Notes: a model not told the origin generated them from the sequence alone. A stretch of 64,000 nt of DNA from RGIG8775 sp045128735 (GCA_045128735.1 JBGVRT010000100.1:13475-77474); one strand, 5' to 3'; shown: positions 29,235-39,527, counted from the stretch's first letter. Made by a program: numbers and translations.

Positions 29235-29663
29235 TTATATCTCACGTGCTACGGGCTTCTGTGCCTCGTGGTTGTGAGCCGCGCCTGCGTATACCTTAAG
29301 ACGGGTTGCAGACTTATCGCCGATCTTATTGTGAGGAAGCATTCCCTTTACTGCAAGCTCCATAGCAAGCTCGGGCTTTGTTGCCATAAGGGTCTTATAC
29401 TGTACTTCCTTAAGACCGCCGATATAACCGGAGTGGCGGCGATAGTACTTCTGATCAAGCTTGTTACCTGTAAGAACAGCCTTCTCAGCATTGATGATGA
29501 TTACAAACTCACCACAGTCAACGTGGGGGGTAAACTCAGGGCGGTGCTTACCGCGAAGAATTGTTGCCGCTGCAACTGCTACCTTACCGAGAGGCTTGCC
29601 TGCTGCGTCAAGAACGTACCACTTGCGTTCGATTGTTTCTGCTTTAGCCATAAATGTGGACAT
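29235..29663 (-). CDS. rplM: 50S ribosomal protein L13
   Basis: 142 residues from ATG 29663 (MSTFMAKAETIERKWYVLDA), behind AAAGGAGAAAT; the longer frame is rejected. Conserved LGKVAVAAATILRGKHRPEF, HVDCGEFVIIINAEKAVLTG and KGMLPHNKIGDKSATRLKVY are all present. First gene of the rplM-rpsI operon. Confidence 0.97.
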   Translation of the reverse strand: MSTFMAKAETIERKWYVLDAAGKPLGKVAVAAATILRGKHRPEFTPHVDCGEFVIIINAEKAVLTGNKLDQKYYRRHSGYIGGLKEVQYKTLMATKPELAMELAVKGMLPHNKIGDKSATRLKVYAGAAHNHEAQKPVAREI

Positions 29664-29712
29664 TTCGCATTTCTCCTTTACAAAATACATTTTTTTGGTT
29701 TTTGACCTGTGT

Positions 29713-29741
29713 ATTATATCACAACATTTTCATATTGTCAA
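29713..29741 (-). promoter_or_regulatory. rplM-rpsI promoter
   Basis: TTGACA (29741-29736), 17-base spacer, TATAAT (29718-29713) on the minus strand, ~45-base leader before rplM. No L13-leader structure was recognised. Confidence 0.85.
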
Positions 29742-29894
29742 TACCTTTTTTGAAAAAAGTTGAAATATTTTAATTTAGCTATTACTTATCTCTCGTTTTC
29801 TTCGATTTTCTCGTTTTTTCTCGTTTATGTATAAAATCGATTTCAAAAAAATATACTTTAACAACGACTAAAACGAAGGAAGGAATCCAATTTT

Positions 29895-30854
29895 ATGCTC
29901 AACCGATACAAACCAGAAGGTACGCTATACACCACATCAGAAAACCGCGAATACGTAACAAGTCCTCTCGGACTTGAGCGCGCCATGTCCGAGGGGCGCA
30001 TACTTGAGGCGCCAATACTGTTATGCGACAGCGAAATGCGGCTTCACGTTGACCTTTACGGAACACTTGGAATAATAGAACGCGACGAGGCTGTATTCTC
30101 TCCCACCGGAGAGCCGACGAAGGACATTGCCGTGATAACGCGCGTGGGAAAGCCCACCTGTTTCAAGGTCATTGGCTTTTACGAGGAGAACGGCAGAAAG
30201 ATAGCTCGACTCTCAAGGCGCGCGGCACAAGCTGAATGCTTTTCGGCATACGTCTCTACGCTTGAATGCGGAGACATAATAGAAGCCAAAGTAACGCGGC
30301 TTGAAAGCTTTGGAGCGTTCGCCGACATAGGCTGTGGTATCATTTCCCTGCTCTCCATCGACTGCATTTCGGTCTCACGCATCTCGCACCCCTCCGACAG
30401 ACTCAGCGTTGGCGAAAGTCTTTGGGTGGCTGTGAAGAGTATAGACAAGGAGCTTGGGCGTGTATTTCTTACCCAACGGGAGCTGCTCGGCACGTGGGAA
30501 GAAAACGCGCGAGAGTTTACGGTTGGTCAAACGGTAGCGGGAATCATCAGAAGCGTGGAGAGCTACGGAATATTTATTGAGCTTACACCGAACTTAGCAG
30601 GTCTTGCAGAGTTGCGCTCCGAGGAGGACAAGGAAACGCTTTCCGAGCTTGTCGGTCAGCCCTGCGCGGTTTACATAAAAAGTATTATTCCCGAGCGCAT
30701 GAAAATAAAGTTAGTTCTTATAGACGTTTGCCGTGGAGAACGCCGCAAAGCGCCCCCCAAATATTATATAGAAGGAAACGTATGCGAGCACATCGATTAT
30801 TGGCGCTACTCCCCCGAAAACGCCGTAAAGACGGTTGAAACACTTTTTGAATAG
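29895..30854 (+). CDS. S1 RNA-binding-domain protein (319 aa)
   Basis: Two S1 domains are visible: about 120-195 (GDIIEAKVTRLESFGAFADI then VKSIDKELGRVFLTQREL) and about 205-275 (GQTVAGIIRSVESYGIFIEL). The N-terminal ~115 residues resemble the degenerate first domain of Firmicutes RpsA-like proteins. It is too short to be full S1. It likely binds mRNA or ribosomes. AAGGAAGGAAT precedes the ATG, and a strong terminator follows. Confidence 0.8.
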   Translation: MLNRYKPEGTLYTTSENREYVTSPLGLERAMSEGRILEAPILLCDSEMRLHVDLYGTLGIIERDEAVFSPTGEPTKDIAVITRVGKPTCFKVIGFYEENGRKIARLSRRAAQAECFSAYVSTLECGDIIEAKVTRLESFGAFADIGCGIISLLSIDCISVSRISHPSDRLSVGESLWVAVKSIDKELGRVFLTQRELLGTWEENAREFTVGQTVAGIIRSVESYGIFIELTPNLAGLAELRSEEDKETLSELVGQPCAVYIKSIIPERMKIKLVLIDVCRGERRKAPPKYYIEGNVCEHIDYWRYSPENAVKTVETLFE

Positions 30855-30857
30855 CAA

Positions 30858-30881
30858 AACGGCTGCCCGAGGGCAGCCGTT
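30858..30881. terminator. Bidirectional terminator
   Basis: AACGGCTGCC pairs with GGCAGCCGTT over CGAG, then TAATTTTTAT. It serves the S1-domain gene and the convergent giant gene that stops at 30887. Confidence 0.85.
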
Positions 30882-30886
30882 AATTT

Positions 30887-33800
30887 TTATTCAGCCGTTG
30901 CGGCTACGTCATCCGTGGGCGCGTAATCGAAGTAATAGTAGTCGCTTATATTCCAAATTTCACCCTTGGGAACTGTTGTTCCGTTATAGGACTTAAAGGA
31001 TGCGTACCACTTATTATCGCCCTGCGTCTCTCTTACGCTGATTTTTATGTTGGAAGGCTGAAAGCTGTGGTCGTCAATTACAAATCCGACTCTTCCGTAC
31101 AAGCCCTTTCCCGCATTATTGGGATTACCGAGATACTCAACATACCTGTTTTCAACACTCGCGCCCACGGTTTTTGTCTTATCTGAAACCTGGTGATTGC
31201 TGAGGTCGTGGTTAGAAAGGACCTTACCGTTCGCGTCAAGCATATTCAAGTTACTGCAAATGTAGTTTTCGGGTTTGACGCGCTCCTCTTTCTCAAGCGA
31301 GAAGTTCTGTCTGTTAAAGGTACACATCTGCAAATAAGTTTGAGCTTCATCGGGAACAAAGTCGTTTGTAAGGAACTCAACAGTCTGATCGTTTCTGAGA
31401 CCGTTACTGTCTATAAGCATATACTGTCTGTGTCTCATAACGTTATTGCCGGGTTCGTCGCATCTGTCGACAAGGCAAGTCTGATCAAATATGAATTGAG
31501 TACCCGTATAAGTGCCCGCCTTAGTGAAGTCGATAGCTTCTCCGTCAAGATACATAACAAGCTGACCGTTTTCAATATTCTCGTCACCGTGCCATCCGCC
31601 TACAAAGTCACCTGCCGCTCTTGACGCTGTTGCGGGAGCGTCATCCGCCGCCGCGGCGATTGCCGAATTCATTCTCTTTTTATATGTATCATCAGTAGAA
31701 GCAGCAAGATATTTCTCCGCATCTGATTTTGCGGCTTGGAACTCCTCTTTAGTAACTACGTGTCCGCCCTCCTTGATAGCAAGAGATATTTCTCCGCCTT
31801 GAAGAAGCTCATATACGATTGTGTCGCTACCGCTTGAACGATCTACAATGTGAGCGCGATTTATTCTGTACATAACCGCATTGTGGTGCGAGTTAGCAGG
31901 TCCTGTAATATAGTTGTAATCGTTGAGGGGATCATTAAGAGGTGTAAACTGATATCTGATATAATACTTTCCGCTCGAATCGCTGGTCTTTGTATAAACG
32001 TGCACCGTTCGATACTCGGGATGCGGGTTGTTTTTATCTGCATACGTGTCGGGATCGTACACTTTAACGATAACAGCGTCCTCTACTGCAAGTTCGGGAG
32101 CTTCAACAAGCTTTCCGTATATGCTCATATTGTTGATGCATACGTAGTCGCCGCCCGACTTCTTGACTATCATAAACTCGTGTTCATCCTTAAGTCCTTC
32201 TGCAAGAACCACTGTATGGTGTCCGAAGTCAAGCTTCAGGTCTTTCTGCGTAATCTCGCCGTCAACGTAAATATCGAACAAGCTATTTGCAGAATCCTCG
32301 CCCTTGGCATTGGAAAGGTTTACGCTTACCACACCGCCCTTAAGATCAGCGGCAAAAGCAAATTTTGCGCCGAGTCCATTAAGCTCAAGAGAGCCGTTGT
32401 TGGTATAGGAAACAATGTCAGTTGTGCTGAAGTTCGCGCTGATATTGTCGCCCTCGGGCTTAATCTCCAAAGAGTTGTCGGCAGAAACCGTCCAATCACT
32501 CATAGAGCCCGTAAGGTCAATATCAAGGGTGACTGTAGATGCCGGATACTTTACACCGTTGACAATACTGAAGGGGGTTACGTTAAGCTTTACAGCATTT
32601 TTCTGGTCAACGCCCATAACGTTTGCGGTGTAGAAATATCTGTATCCGTACTCCTCGGGATAAACCTTTCTGCTTGTGCCGTTTACGGTCTCATCAACGG
32701 AAGAGTAAACGGTACTTGTGTAATAGCTCTTAACTGTGTCCGCAATCGAATTTCCGTTTTCGTCAAACGCTTCAACGTCAAAGCCTACACGTCCGTAGTA
32801 AAGCATATCTGCGCCTGCAACAAGACGGATATTGTTATTTGACATATCTGTCTGCACGCCAACGAAATCAACGTTTGCGGTATCATTGATCGTATATACC
32901 TTAATTCCCGAAATATCAAGCTTACCGAGTGCCTTTACCGCCAGAGTGGAGCTTGATGCAGTGTTAAAGAACCTTATCTTGGTATCAGCCGCATCCATTC
33001 TGTAGTACCGTGCATTCGAGAGCTGAACCTTATCTGCAAGCCCAATCACCTTATTGGAAGAATTCTTGTAATAAGGTATAGTTCCGTCAATAATACAGCT
33101 TACCTTACCTGTATTAGCATCATAAATAACAGCGATATTAACCCATTTACTTCCATCGAATTTATAAGCATTGCTGTTACTATCGCACAAGGTATAGCCA
33201 AGGAACTTAAGAGTTCCGTTCTCAAAAAGCTCAAGAATACCCTCCGACTTATATACGCTGGCAGGTGCACCGTCATCGGTACGTCTTATACTCATAAGAG
33301 TCATAGATACATCGTCTCTCGCGTTCTTGTGAGGGGTAAATCTCAAACCGTACTCATATACGGTTGTCTTATCCTCCATATAATCCGTAACAACGATGTC
33401 GTTCCACGTCTGGCTCTCGATCATAACGCCGTGATTTGCTTCATTGACGTCCGCTGTTTCGGGATCGTCGGCAATTATCTCCGACGTATTCTCCACCATA
33501 TTGATAGAGTAGTAGTTTCCTACCTCATCGTCTTTAAGGAATGCGGCATAGAGCCTAAGCACGTTTGTATCCGAATCCATAACGCCCGAAGCCGATGCGA
33601 AAGGATAATAGGTTGACTGTTTGGGGTCTGCGGGCAAGAAGGTATCGGGATCAAGCTCAAATATCTCACCCGAGTTAGTTGCGAGCACTCGTTTCTGATC
33701 TCTGTGGATATAAAGCTCGGACATTCTGATATTATCCGCAAAGGTAAACGCAACCTCTTTTCTTGTAGCGTTGGTCGTCTTTGCTCCATCGGCAATACCA

Positions 33801-36800
33801 ACCATACCGACCATTTTACCGTCCGCAAAAACAGTACATCTTATATCGTTGTTTGTATAAAGTATCGAAATATCGGAATATTTATCGGATTCAAGTGTAT
33901 TGAGCTCATAGCCCGAGATTGCCTTCGACATAAGAAGCTTGCCGTTTTGCATATATGCCATATTATTATTGGCCATCAATTCTCCGGTATGCTTCAGCAG
34001 CCCTTTCTGAGCACTGCCCGATGAAGCAGCCTTTATTCTCATTTCAAATGCATAACCATCGTTGATCCTGTATTTGTTTCCTGCCTCTGCACCGTTGGTC
34101 TTTTGGAAATTGTAGAAAGTGCCGTTATAATCGACCCAACCAAAGGTCTCACCCGCAGGAATTACAAGCTCACCGTTTTCAATATAAACGCCGTCGCTTA
34201 TAAGGAACTGCTCGCCAAGCTCGGAAACATTCTTTATCTCGGAGAAATCGAGGGCAACGCTATCGGACCACACAAGGTCTTTTGTTGCTTTTGCATATTC
34301 GATCTTGGCAGTGAGAAGATCCATGGTAACCTCAGATTTATCGGTCTGGAAGAATCTTACACCCTGATCAATATCGTTTTTGTGCTTTGAAAAGCTTTCC
34401 GCAACAATTCCGCTAAGGTTATGTGTCTTAAGGGGAACAAGCATATCGTCAGTGTAGTAGGTTGCAAGCTTTCCGTTAACGTAAAAGCTTACAAGAGGCT
34501 TGCTGCCCGTTTCATCAACCACAGCCCTGAGTGTAGTCCACTTGCTATCCGTGAGAGCAACTTTTTTTCCGGCTGCATCACAGAGATACGCAGTTTTACC
34601 GTCAATCAGGAAGACAACACACTTATTATCGGCGGAATAGTTGAGAAGGTCATTGGCAACAGATGCCGTGTCCTTTTCGCCCTCGCGGCGAAGTCTCATA
34701 AGATAGAAATTGGATTTAACGTTGGCAACCCTTCTGAGTGTCATATCAGCCGCAAAGACCTTTCCGCCCGAATAATCGGCATTAAGTCCGAAATAAGTGT
34801 CATTTGCGTCGTCAGTCAAGGTTACGTACTTAACAGTTTTGCCGTCAACAGTTTCGGATTTAACTTCCACCTTTGAGGAAACAAAGTTAGACGAGCTTAC
34901 TATGCCGTGACGTCCGCCCATAGCGGAGTCAACAGTTCCGACACCCGAAACGGTTACGTCGGTACCGAGATTTGCAAATTCGACCTCATTGATAACGCCT
35001 TCATTATCGTCAGCATCGTCTGCATATCCGAGACAACCTATGCCCGAATAAAGTTTAAGGTCGTCAATATTCGCCGTTACAGCAGAGGCGTCCTTGTCAA
35101 AAAAGCCCAGAACGTCATTATTAGTGTAGGAAGGTATTACTATATAGCGTGCGGTGGAATGATATACGAAATCACCCGTTCCGTTTCCGTCAGCATCAAG
35201 TGAACGCTGAAAAATACGAGTTACCTTCTCTCCGGTAGAAATGTGTATATAATCATCATATCTGCGCTCTTTGTCTTCTTTTTTATCACCGTTCGTATCT
35301 ACTTTTTTGGTAGAGCTTTCGCTGAACGTGTAGTTTGTATCCGAAAGGACAGCTTCAGACTCTGCCGCGCTAAGCGAGACCGAAGAAGTAGAAAACGTAG
35401 TATTAAAGTCACAGAACGCGCCCGCCTTAAACGCTCCGTTTTCGTATTGGAACTGATAGTAATCGTAGGTCTTTTCGTTATAATATGTCTTTCTCGATGT
35501 CGTGTCCTCAACAAGAGCATAGCCCTTTGCCGTCAGCTCATCGGCAGTAAGCTCCTTATCAAGAGCAGTTAGGGTATAAGCCATATCATTTACGGCAATG
35601 TCGTCACCGGCGTAAATTTCGGATCGGGTAAAGTAACCGTCAGTATGGGTAATTGCTCCGCAGAGCTTTCCGTCAACCCAAAGAATGAAGGTATATCTTC
35701 TTGCGGCGGATTTTTCAGCAACAAAATCGGTGTATTCACCTGTATGATTTTGATTATTCACCAAACAAGAAACCGTTATATCAATCCATTCATTCGACCC
35801 TGTAGCAGGAACCTTGACGCCTGGAATCTTCTGAAAAGTTCCATTTTCACTGTTGTACCCGAGGTAAAGATTACCTTCTTTGTCAAATTGAAGGAATTGA
35901 ATTGTGTCGATACGATTGTGCAAACGAAGGATGTTCCTCATCGAGCTGTGACCGTTCGTTCCTTGGAGCTTAAACGAAACAGTCCAATTACCGTCCTGTA
36001 TTATCTGATAGGTATCACGAAGGTCCATTCTCGCACTTGCGCCAAAGGAAAGATATCCGTTTCGGTTCTTTGACTGCAATTTAACATTAGATGCTGTTCC
36101 ACGGTAAAAGTATGACATATCTGTGGTTGACGCGCTAAGACCGTTGAGCGTTATGTTGTCAAAGCTATTGTTATAATAGTAAGTTCTTCCCTCCTCGGGA
36201 CCGATACCCTTTATGTACAAGTTGTCAAAATCGAATATATAGTTATTCTTTTTAGTTCCGTTATTTACGCGGGCAAACTCAAAGCTGAGGTTATCCGCGG
36301 CGATGGATACGTTATCTCTTGAGACAGCCATATAGTCGCTATCCCAAGCAGTGGTAATAAAGTTTGCACCTCTGAGGTCTATTGATTGCAAATTCTGCAA
36401 AGACATTGACTCTATGTAACATATTCCGCCTATAAAAATGCTGTACGTGGCGGTCACATCATAATATTCTACACGAATATTCGTGAAATTGCTGATATGC
36501 CCTTCAGCTCCCTGCTTAGGGAAGGTGAAAAGCGTATTACCATTAGATTTCAACACCAACGCCCCGTTTGAATCCGCAGAAGCAACAAGCAACAAAGCCT
36601 CAACATTTGAGCCTCTGTTTCTCCTTAGCTTAACAAGAGTAATGTCGTTATTGGTGTTTCCGCCGCCTATCCATCTGAAATCAAAGTCAACGGCAACACC
36701 GTTGGTTATGATATGATTGGTAACGCCATCGTCAAGCGAAAAACGCGCTCCCAACCACGAACCGCTAGACGCTCCGATTGATTCGGGGTAGTTAATCTGA

Positions 36801-37090
36801 AAATACTTATTTCCGTTTTCAGATTTTACCGAGCCTGAAATCGTGCCGTCCAAATAAAATCCGTTTGGATTGGAATCATTATCAGCAACCGTATTTATGC
36901 TTTTTTGGCTTATAGTCTGCGTAGATACATCGCTGAACGTGTACTTGTAGTAGGTCTTGTTGTCCTCAGCCTTGGTGGTTGTTGTCGCCTCAGCCGAAGC
37001 TTCTTCTGCGGCAAAAATGCTCATCGGCAAAGCCGTTGCAATCATAAGTATTGCGAGTAGCAAGGCAAGTACTTTGTTGGATTTTCTCAT
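30887..37090 (-). CDS. Giant secreted multi-domain LamG-like protein (2067 aa)
   Basis: The start ATG 37090 (MRKSNKVLALLLAILMIATA, then LPMSIFAAEEA) gives a Sec signal peptide cleaved after ...FAA; AAGGAG lies before it. About five concanavalin/LamG-like beta modules follow, each with a 'W/I-D-G-K' strand (FILWVDGKLCGAI, FYVNGKLATYY, VFADGKMVGMVG, IIDGTIPYYK). Around 1500-1600 is a Clostridia extracellular domain (NNIRLVAGADMLYYGRVGFD), then a CE2-N/SGNH-associated beta domain (FGHHTVVLAEGLKDEHEFMI). No LPxTG, SLH or membrane anchor was seen, so it is probably released. Role in glycan binding is inferred. Confidence 0.8.
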   Translation of the reverse strand: MRKSNKVLALLLAILMIATALPMSIFAAEEASAEATTTTKAEDNKTYYKYTFSDVSTQTISQKSINTVADNDSNPNGFYLDGTISGSVKSENGNKYFQINYPESIGASSGSWLGARFSLDDGVTNHIITNGVAVDFDFRWIGGGNTNNDITLVKLRRNRGSNVEALLLVASADSNGALVLKSNGNTLFTFPKQGAEGHISNFTNIRVEYYDVTATYSIFIGGICYIESMSLQNLQSIDLRGANFITTAWDSDYMAVSRDNVSIAADNLSFEFARVNNGTKKNNYIFDFDNLYIKGIGPEEGRTYYYNNSFDNITLNGLSASTTDMSYFYRGTASNVKLQSKNRNGYLSFGASARMDLRDTYQIIQDGNWTVSFKLQGTNGHSSMRNILRLHNRIDTIQFLQFDKEGNLYLGYNSENGTFQKIPGVKVPATGSNEWIDITVSCLVNNQNHTGEYTDFVAEKSAARRYTFILWVDGKLCGAITHTDGYFTRSEIYAGDDIAVNDMAYTLTALDKELTADELTAKGYALVEDTTSRKTYYNEKTYDYYQFQYENGAFKAGAFCDFNTTFSTSSVSLSAAESEAVLSDTNYTFSESSTKKVDTNGDKKEDKERRYDDYIHISTGEKVTRIFQRSLDADGNGTGDFVYHSTARYIVIPSYTNNDVLGFFDKDASAVTANIDDLKLYSGIGCLGYADDADDNEGVINEVEFANLGTDVTVSGVGTVDSAMGGRHGIVSSSNFVSSKVEVKSETVDGKTVKYVTLTDDANDTYFGLNADYSGGKVFAADMTLRRVANVKSNFYLMRLRREGEKDTASVANDLLNYSADNKCVVFLIDGKTAYLCDAAGKKVALTDSKWTTLRAVVDETGSKPLVSFYVNGKLATYYTDDMLVPLKTHNLSGIVAESFSKHKNDIDQGVRFFQTDKSEVTMDLLTAKIEYAKATKDLVWSDSVALDFSEIKNVSELGEQFLISDGVYIENGELVIPAGETFGWVDYNGTFYNFQKTNGAEAGNKYRINDGYAFEMRIKAASSGSAQKGLLKHTGELMANNNMAYMQNGKLLMSKAISGYELNTLESDKYSDISILYTNNDIRCTVFADGKMVGMVGIADGAKTTNATRKEVAFTFADNIRMSELYIHRDQKRVLATNSGEIFELDPDTFLPADPKQSTYYPFASASGVMDSDTNVLRLYAAFLKDDEVGNYYSINMVENTSEIIADDPETADVNEANHGVMIESQTWNDIVVTDYMEDKTTVYEYGLRFTPHKNARDDVSMTLMSIRRTDDGAPASVYKSEGILELFENGTLKFLGYTLCDSNSNAYKFDGSKWVNIAVIYDANTGKVSCIIDGTIPYYKNSSNKVIGLADKVQLSNARYYRMDAADTKIRFFNTASSSTLAVKALGKLDISGIKVYTINDTANVDFVGVQTDMSNNNIRLVAGADMLYYGRVGFDVEAFDENGNSIADTVKSYYTSTVYSSVDETVNGTSRKVYPEEYGYRYFYTANVMGVDQKNAVKLNVTPFSIVNGVKYPASTVTLDIDLTGSMSDWTVSADNSLEIKPEGDNISANFSTTDIVSYTNNGSLELNGLGAKFAFAADLKGGVVSVNLSNAKGEDSANSLFDIYVDGEITQKDLKLDFGHHTVVLAEGLKDEHEFMIVKKSGGDYVCINNMSIYGKLVEAPELAVEDAVIVKVYDPDTYADKNNPHPEYRTVHVYTKTSDSSGKYYIRYQFTPLNDPLNDYNYITGPANSHHNAVMYRINRAHIVDRSSGSDTIVYELLQGGEISLAIKEGGHVVTKEEFQAAKSDAEKYLAASTDDTYKKRMNSAIAAAADDAPATASRAAGDFVGGWHGDENIENGQLVMYLDGEAIDFTKAGTYTGTQFIFDQTCLVDRCDEPGNNVMRHRQYMLIDSNGLRNDQTVEFLTNDFVPDEAQTYLQMCTFNRQNFSLEKEERVKPENYICSNLNMLDANGKVLSNHDLSNHQVSDKTKTVGASVENRYVEYLGNPNNAGKGLYGRVGFVIDDHSFQPSNIKISVRETQGDNKWYASFKSYNGTTVPKGEIWNISDYYYFDYAPTDDVAATAE

Positions 37091-37121
37091 GGTTTTTCTC
37101 CTTACCAAATATTTTTTCTTC

Positions 37122-37281
37122 AAAGGTACACCTTTGTGGAAATACAATTTTTAGAGATTCTTGAAAAGTACACCTTTTTAGAATCTCTTTTTTGGTCAAA
37201 AACTGTCCTAAAATCGAGACTTCAGGACAAAACTAAAGCAGAATATTAAAAAGTAAAAATTCTCTAAAAGTGTACTTTTAT
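37122..37281. promoter_or_regulatory. Three copies of an AAAGGTGTACCTTT-type palindrome upstream of the giant gene
   Basis: AAAGGTACACCTTTG (37122-37136), AAAAGTACACCTTTTTAGAA (37164-37183) and TTCTCTAAAAGTGTACTTTT (37260-37279). The latter two form an inverted pair sharing AAAAGTACAC/TTTTAGAGAAT. They lie within 190 bases of the gene start and probably are operator sites. The remainder of the 307-base gap up to the AraC stop holds nothing else recognisable. Confidence 0.65.
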
Positions 37282-37397
37282 GGAAAACAGTTAAATTCAA
37301 TTTTTACCTATATAGTATAGCACTTTGCGTGACTTTTGTCAATATTGGATTTTAATTTTTGGACTTTTTCGGCGTTTTGCACATATTTTGCACAATA

Positions 37398-38276
37398 TTA
37401 CTGTTCAATAAGACTTTTCAAGTAGTTCTCCGGCGAAAGTCCAAAACGCTTTTTGAAGGCTTTACTGAAGGCGTACACAGAGGCGTAATTCAACATTTCG
37501 GCTATTTCACCGACCTTAAGAGTATTTTCGCACACAAGCAATCTTGCTATTTCAAGCTTTTTTTCTCGGTAATACGCCGCGAGGGTATTCGAAGTGGTTT
37601 TCTTATACAAGGCGGAAATATAGCCATAGCTATAGCCCATTACCTCGGCAAGCTCGTCGAGGTTTTTCATTGTGTAAATATGAGTATCAATATAATTCAT
37701 AAGACGGTAGCACAGCGTTTCGGCGGAGGTAAAATGTCCGACGCGCGATGGGGTGTTTTTCTCACAAAAGCTTCTCACGGTATAGATAAGAATCTGGGAA
37801 AAAATATTTTCAAGAAGCTCTTTCGAGCAAAAAAGCTCGCGGTCAAATTCTGATATTGCATTTCCAACAAGCGCGCTGACACGTTCGTCCCGAAACACAC
37901 GGTTTTCGGCTGAGCTATGGTCAAGGACTATTTGTTCAAACTGCTCCCTCAGCTTCGGAGAGGCAGTATTAAAGGCGAAAAAGTCATATTTCAAAAGCTT
38001 TTCGCGGTCGGACTCTATTTTATGCGTATCGCAGGGGAAAGACAGATATATATCGCCGCGGTTTACCTCTACAGGTACTCCGTTTGTTGTTATTACCCCG
38101 CATCCGTCGGTTACCACAGTAAGCTCGTAAAGGTCGCCGTGTATATGCGTATCAACCTTTGTTCGGCTATTTGAGTGAAGTCTGCCTATCTGGTACAGCA
38201 CGGTATCGCCGAAGGTCGGAGCGTTATCCATAAATCGCTTGTCGAAATGGAAGTTGGTATTTATAGTCAATTTCAT
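37398..38276 (-). CDS. AraC-family transcriptional regulator (292 aa)
   Basis: Start ATG 38276 (MKLTINTNFHFDKRFMDNAP) behind GAGGTG; the longer frame is rejected. N-terminal cupin sensor (about 25-140; THIHGDLYELTVVTDGCGVI, NRGDIYLSFPCDTHKIE). C-terminal double helix-turn-helix with LDELAEVMGYSYGYISALYK and KVGEIAEMLNYASVYAFSKA, FKKRFGLSPENYLKSL. It is divergent from the sugar-oxidoreductase operon and probably controls it. Confidence 0.92.
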   Translation of the reverse strand: MKLTINTNFHFDKRFMDNAPTFGDTVLYQIGRLHSNSRTKVDTHIHGDLYELTVVTDGCGVITTNGVPVEVNRGDIYLSFPCDTHKIESDREKLLKYDFFAFNTASPKLREQFEQIVLDHSSAENRVFRDERVSALVGNAISEFDRELFCSKELLENIFSQILIYTVRSFCEKNTPSRVGHFTSAETLCYRLMNYIDTHIYTMKNLDELAEVMGYSYGYISALYKKTTSNTLAAYYREKKLEIARLLVCENTLKVGEIAEMLNYASVYAFSKAFKKRFGLSPENYLKSLIEQ

Positions 38277-38287
38277 CACCTCGGTTA

Positions 38288-38316
38288 AATTATAACGCCT
38301 TGCGATGGATATGTCA
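38288..38316 (-). promoter_or_regulatory. araC-like gene promoter
   Basis: Minus strand TTGACA (38316-38311), 17-base spacer, TATAAT (38293-38288), ending just before GAGGTG and the ATG. Confidence 0.8.
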
Positions 38317-38402
38317 ACAAAAATATTAAAACAAAAAGGCATTTTTTCTTGATTAGCGAGGTAAATATTGAAAAATGACAAAATTATACCTGCTTTTTGA
38401 CA

Positions 38403-38431
38403 TTTACACGGCAACGGCGGTGTAGTATAAT
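38403..38431 (+). promoter_or_regulatory. Promoter of the Gfo/Idh operon
   Basis: TTTACA (38403-38408), 17-base spacer, TATAAT (38426-38431), then AAAGGAAAAAT before ATG 38466. A TTGACA at 38397 would give a 23-base spacer and is less likely. Confidence 0.7.
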
Positions 38432-38465
38432 GAAATCACAGCGATAAAGAAAGGAAAAATAAAAA

Positions 38466-39527
38466 ATGAAAAAGACCGTCATAGCTGTTATTGGTTGCGG
38501 AAGAATTGCAAACAACGCTCATTTCCCAGCCTTTGAAAAAATGGAAAACATACGCGTTAAATACGCATGCGACATCATAAAACAAAAAGCCGAGGCAACA
38601 AAAGAGAAATTCGGCTTTATTGAAAACGTAATTACCGACTACAAGCTTGCGCTTGCCGACCCCGAGGTTGAAGCGATATACGTTCTCACGCCAAACTACG
38701 CCCATTACACGGTTACAGTGGACGCACTGCGTGCGGGCAAGCACGTTTTCTGCGAAAAGCCTATTACCGTAAACTACGAGCTTTCATGCCAGATGGCACA
38801 GGAGGCGGAAAAGCAAGGAAAGATGCTCAACATCGGTGTTTGCAACCGTTATCACAAGTCGGTTGAAATGCTTGAGCAGATGAACCGAGAGGGTAAATTA
38901 GGAAAGATTTATCATATTTACTGCTCGTTCCGAAGCTTCCGTTCTATCCCCGGACTTGGCGGTGCTTTCACCACCAAGGAGCAATCGGGCGGCGGTGTGC
39001 TTATCGACTGGGGCGTTCACTTCCTCGACCTTATTCTCTACATTCTCGGCGGTGCAAAGCTTGAGTCTGTGACTTGTGACGCGTACTGCGAAATGGCAAA
39101 GGATATGAAAGCGTATAAATACACCTCGATGTGGGCGGAGGATACGGCTGACGTCGAAAACGGAACTAACAACGTTGACGATTTTATTTCGGGTCACATC
39201 AGAACGGACAAGGCAAGCATCTCTTTCAATGGTGCGTGGGCACAGAACGTCAATAAAAACGATATGTACATAGATTTTCTCGGCGACAAGGGCGGAGCAC
39301 GTCTGACATACGGAAAGAAGTTTGAATTCTACGACGGCACAACGCTTGAAACGATCACACCCGAATACGATATACCAGGTATGTATCTCTGTGAAAACAT
39401 GGCGTTTATCGAATCGATAAATACGGGCATAAAGGACAGAAACAATATTGAGAACATTCTTGAAAGCGCAAAGCTGCTTGACTACCTCTACAAGTCATCC
39501 GAAGCTAAAAAGGAGATACGCTTCTAA
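38466..39527 (+). CDS. Gfo/Idh/MocA-family oxidoreductase (353 aa)
   Basis: Rossmann NAD(P) fingerprint IAVIGCGRIANNAHFPAF near the N-terminus, then AIYVLTPNYAHYTVTVDALR and HVFCEKPITVNYE with the catalytic Lys of EKP. The C-terminal substrate domain has GGGVLIDWGVHFLDLILYIL with the usual D/H pair. Reaction: NAD-dependent oxidation of a sugar or cyclitol hydroxyl; exact substrate unknown. The stop overlaps the next start (TAATG). Confidence 0.93.
   Translation: MKKTVIAVIGCGRIANNAHFPAFEKMENIRVKYACDIIKQKAEATKEKFGFIENVITDYKLALADPEVEAIYVLTPNYAHYTVTVDALRAGKHVFCEKPITVNYELSCQMAQEAEKQGKMLNIGVCNRYHKSVEMLEQMNREGKLGKIYHIYCSFRSFRSIPGLGGAFTTKEQSGGGVLIDWGVHFLDLILYILGGAKLESVTCDAYCEMAKDMKAYKYTSMWAEDTADVENGTNNVDDFISGHIRTDKASISFNGAWAQNVNKNDMYIDFLGDKGGARLTYGKKFEFYDGTTLETITPEYDIPGMYLCENMAFIESINTGIKDRNNIENILESAKLLDYLYKSSEAKKEIRF

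Noticed and set aside
29664..29712. L13 leader autoregulatory RNA before rplM
   Set aside because: The leader is short, AT-rich and shows no clear stem.
31850..32842. Long plus-strand frame (330 codons) inside the giant secreted gene
   Set aside because: Antisense to a clear signal-peptide protein, no ribosome binding site, and Cys/Val-rich shadow composition.
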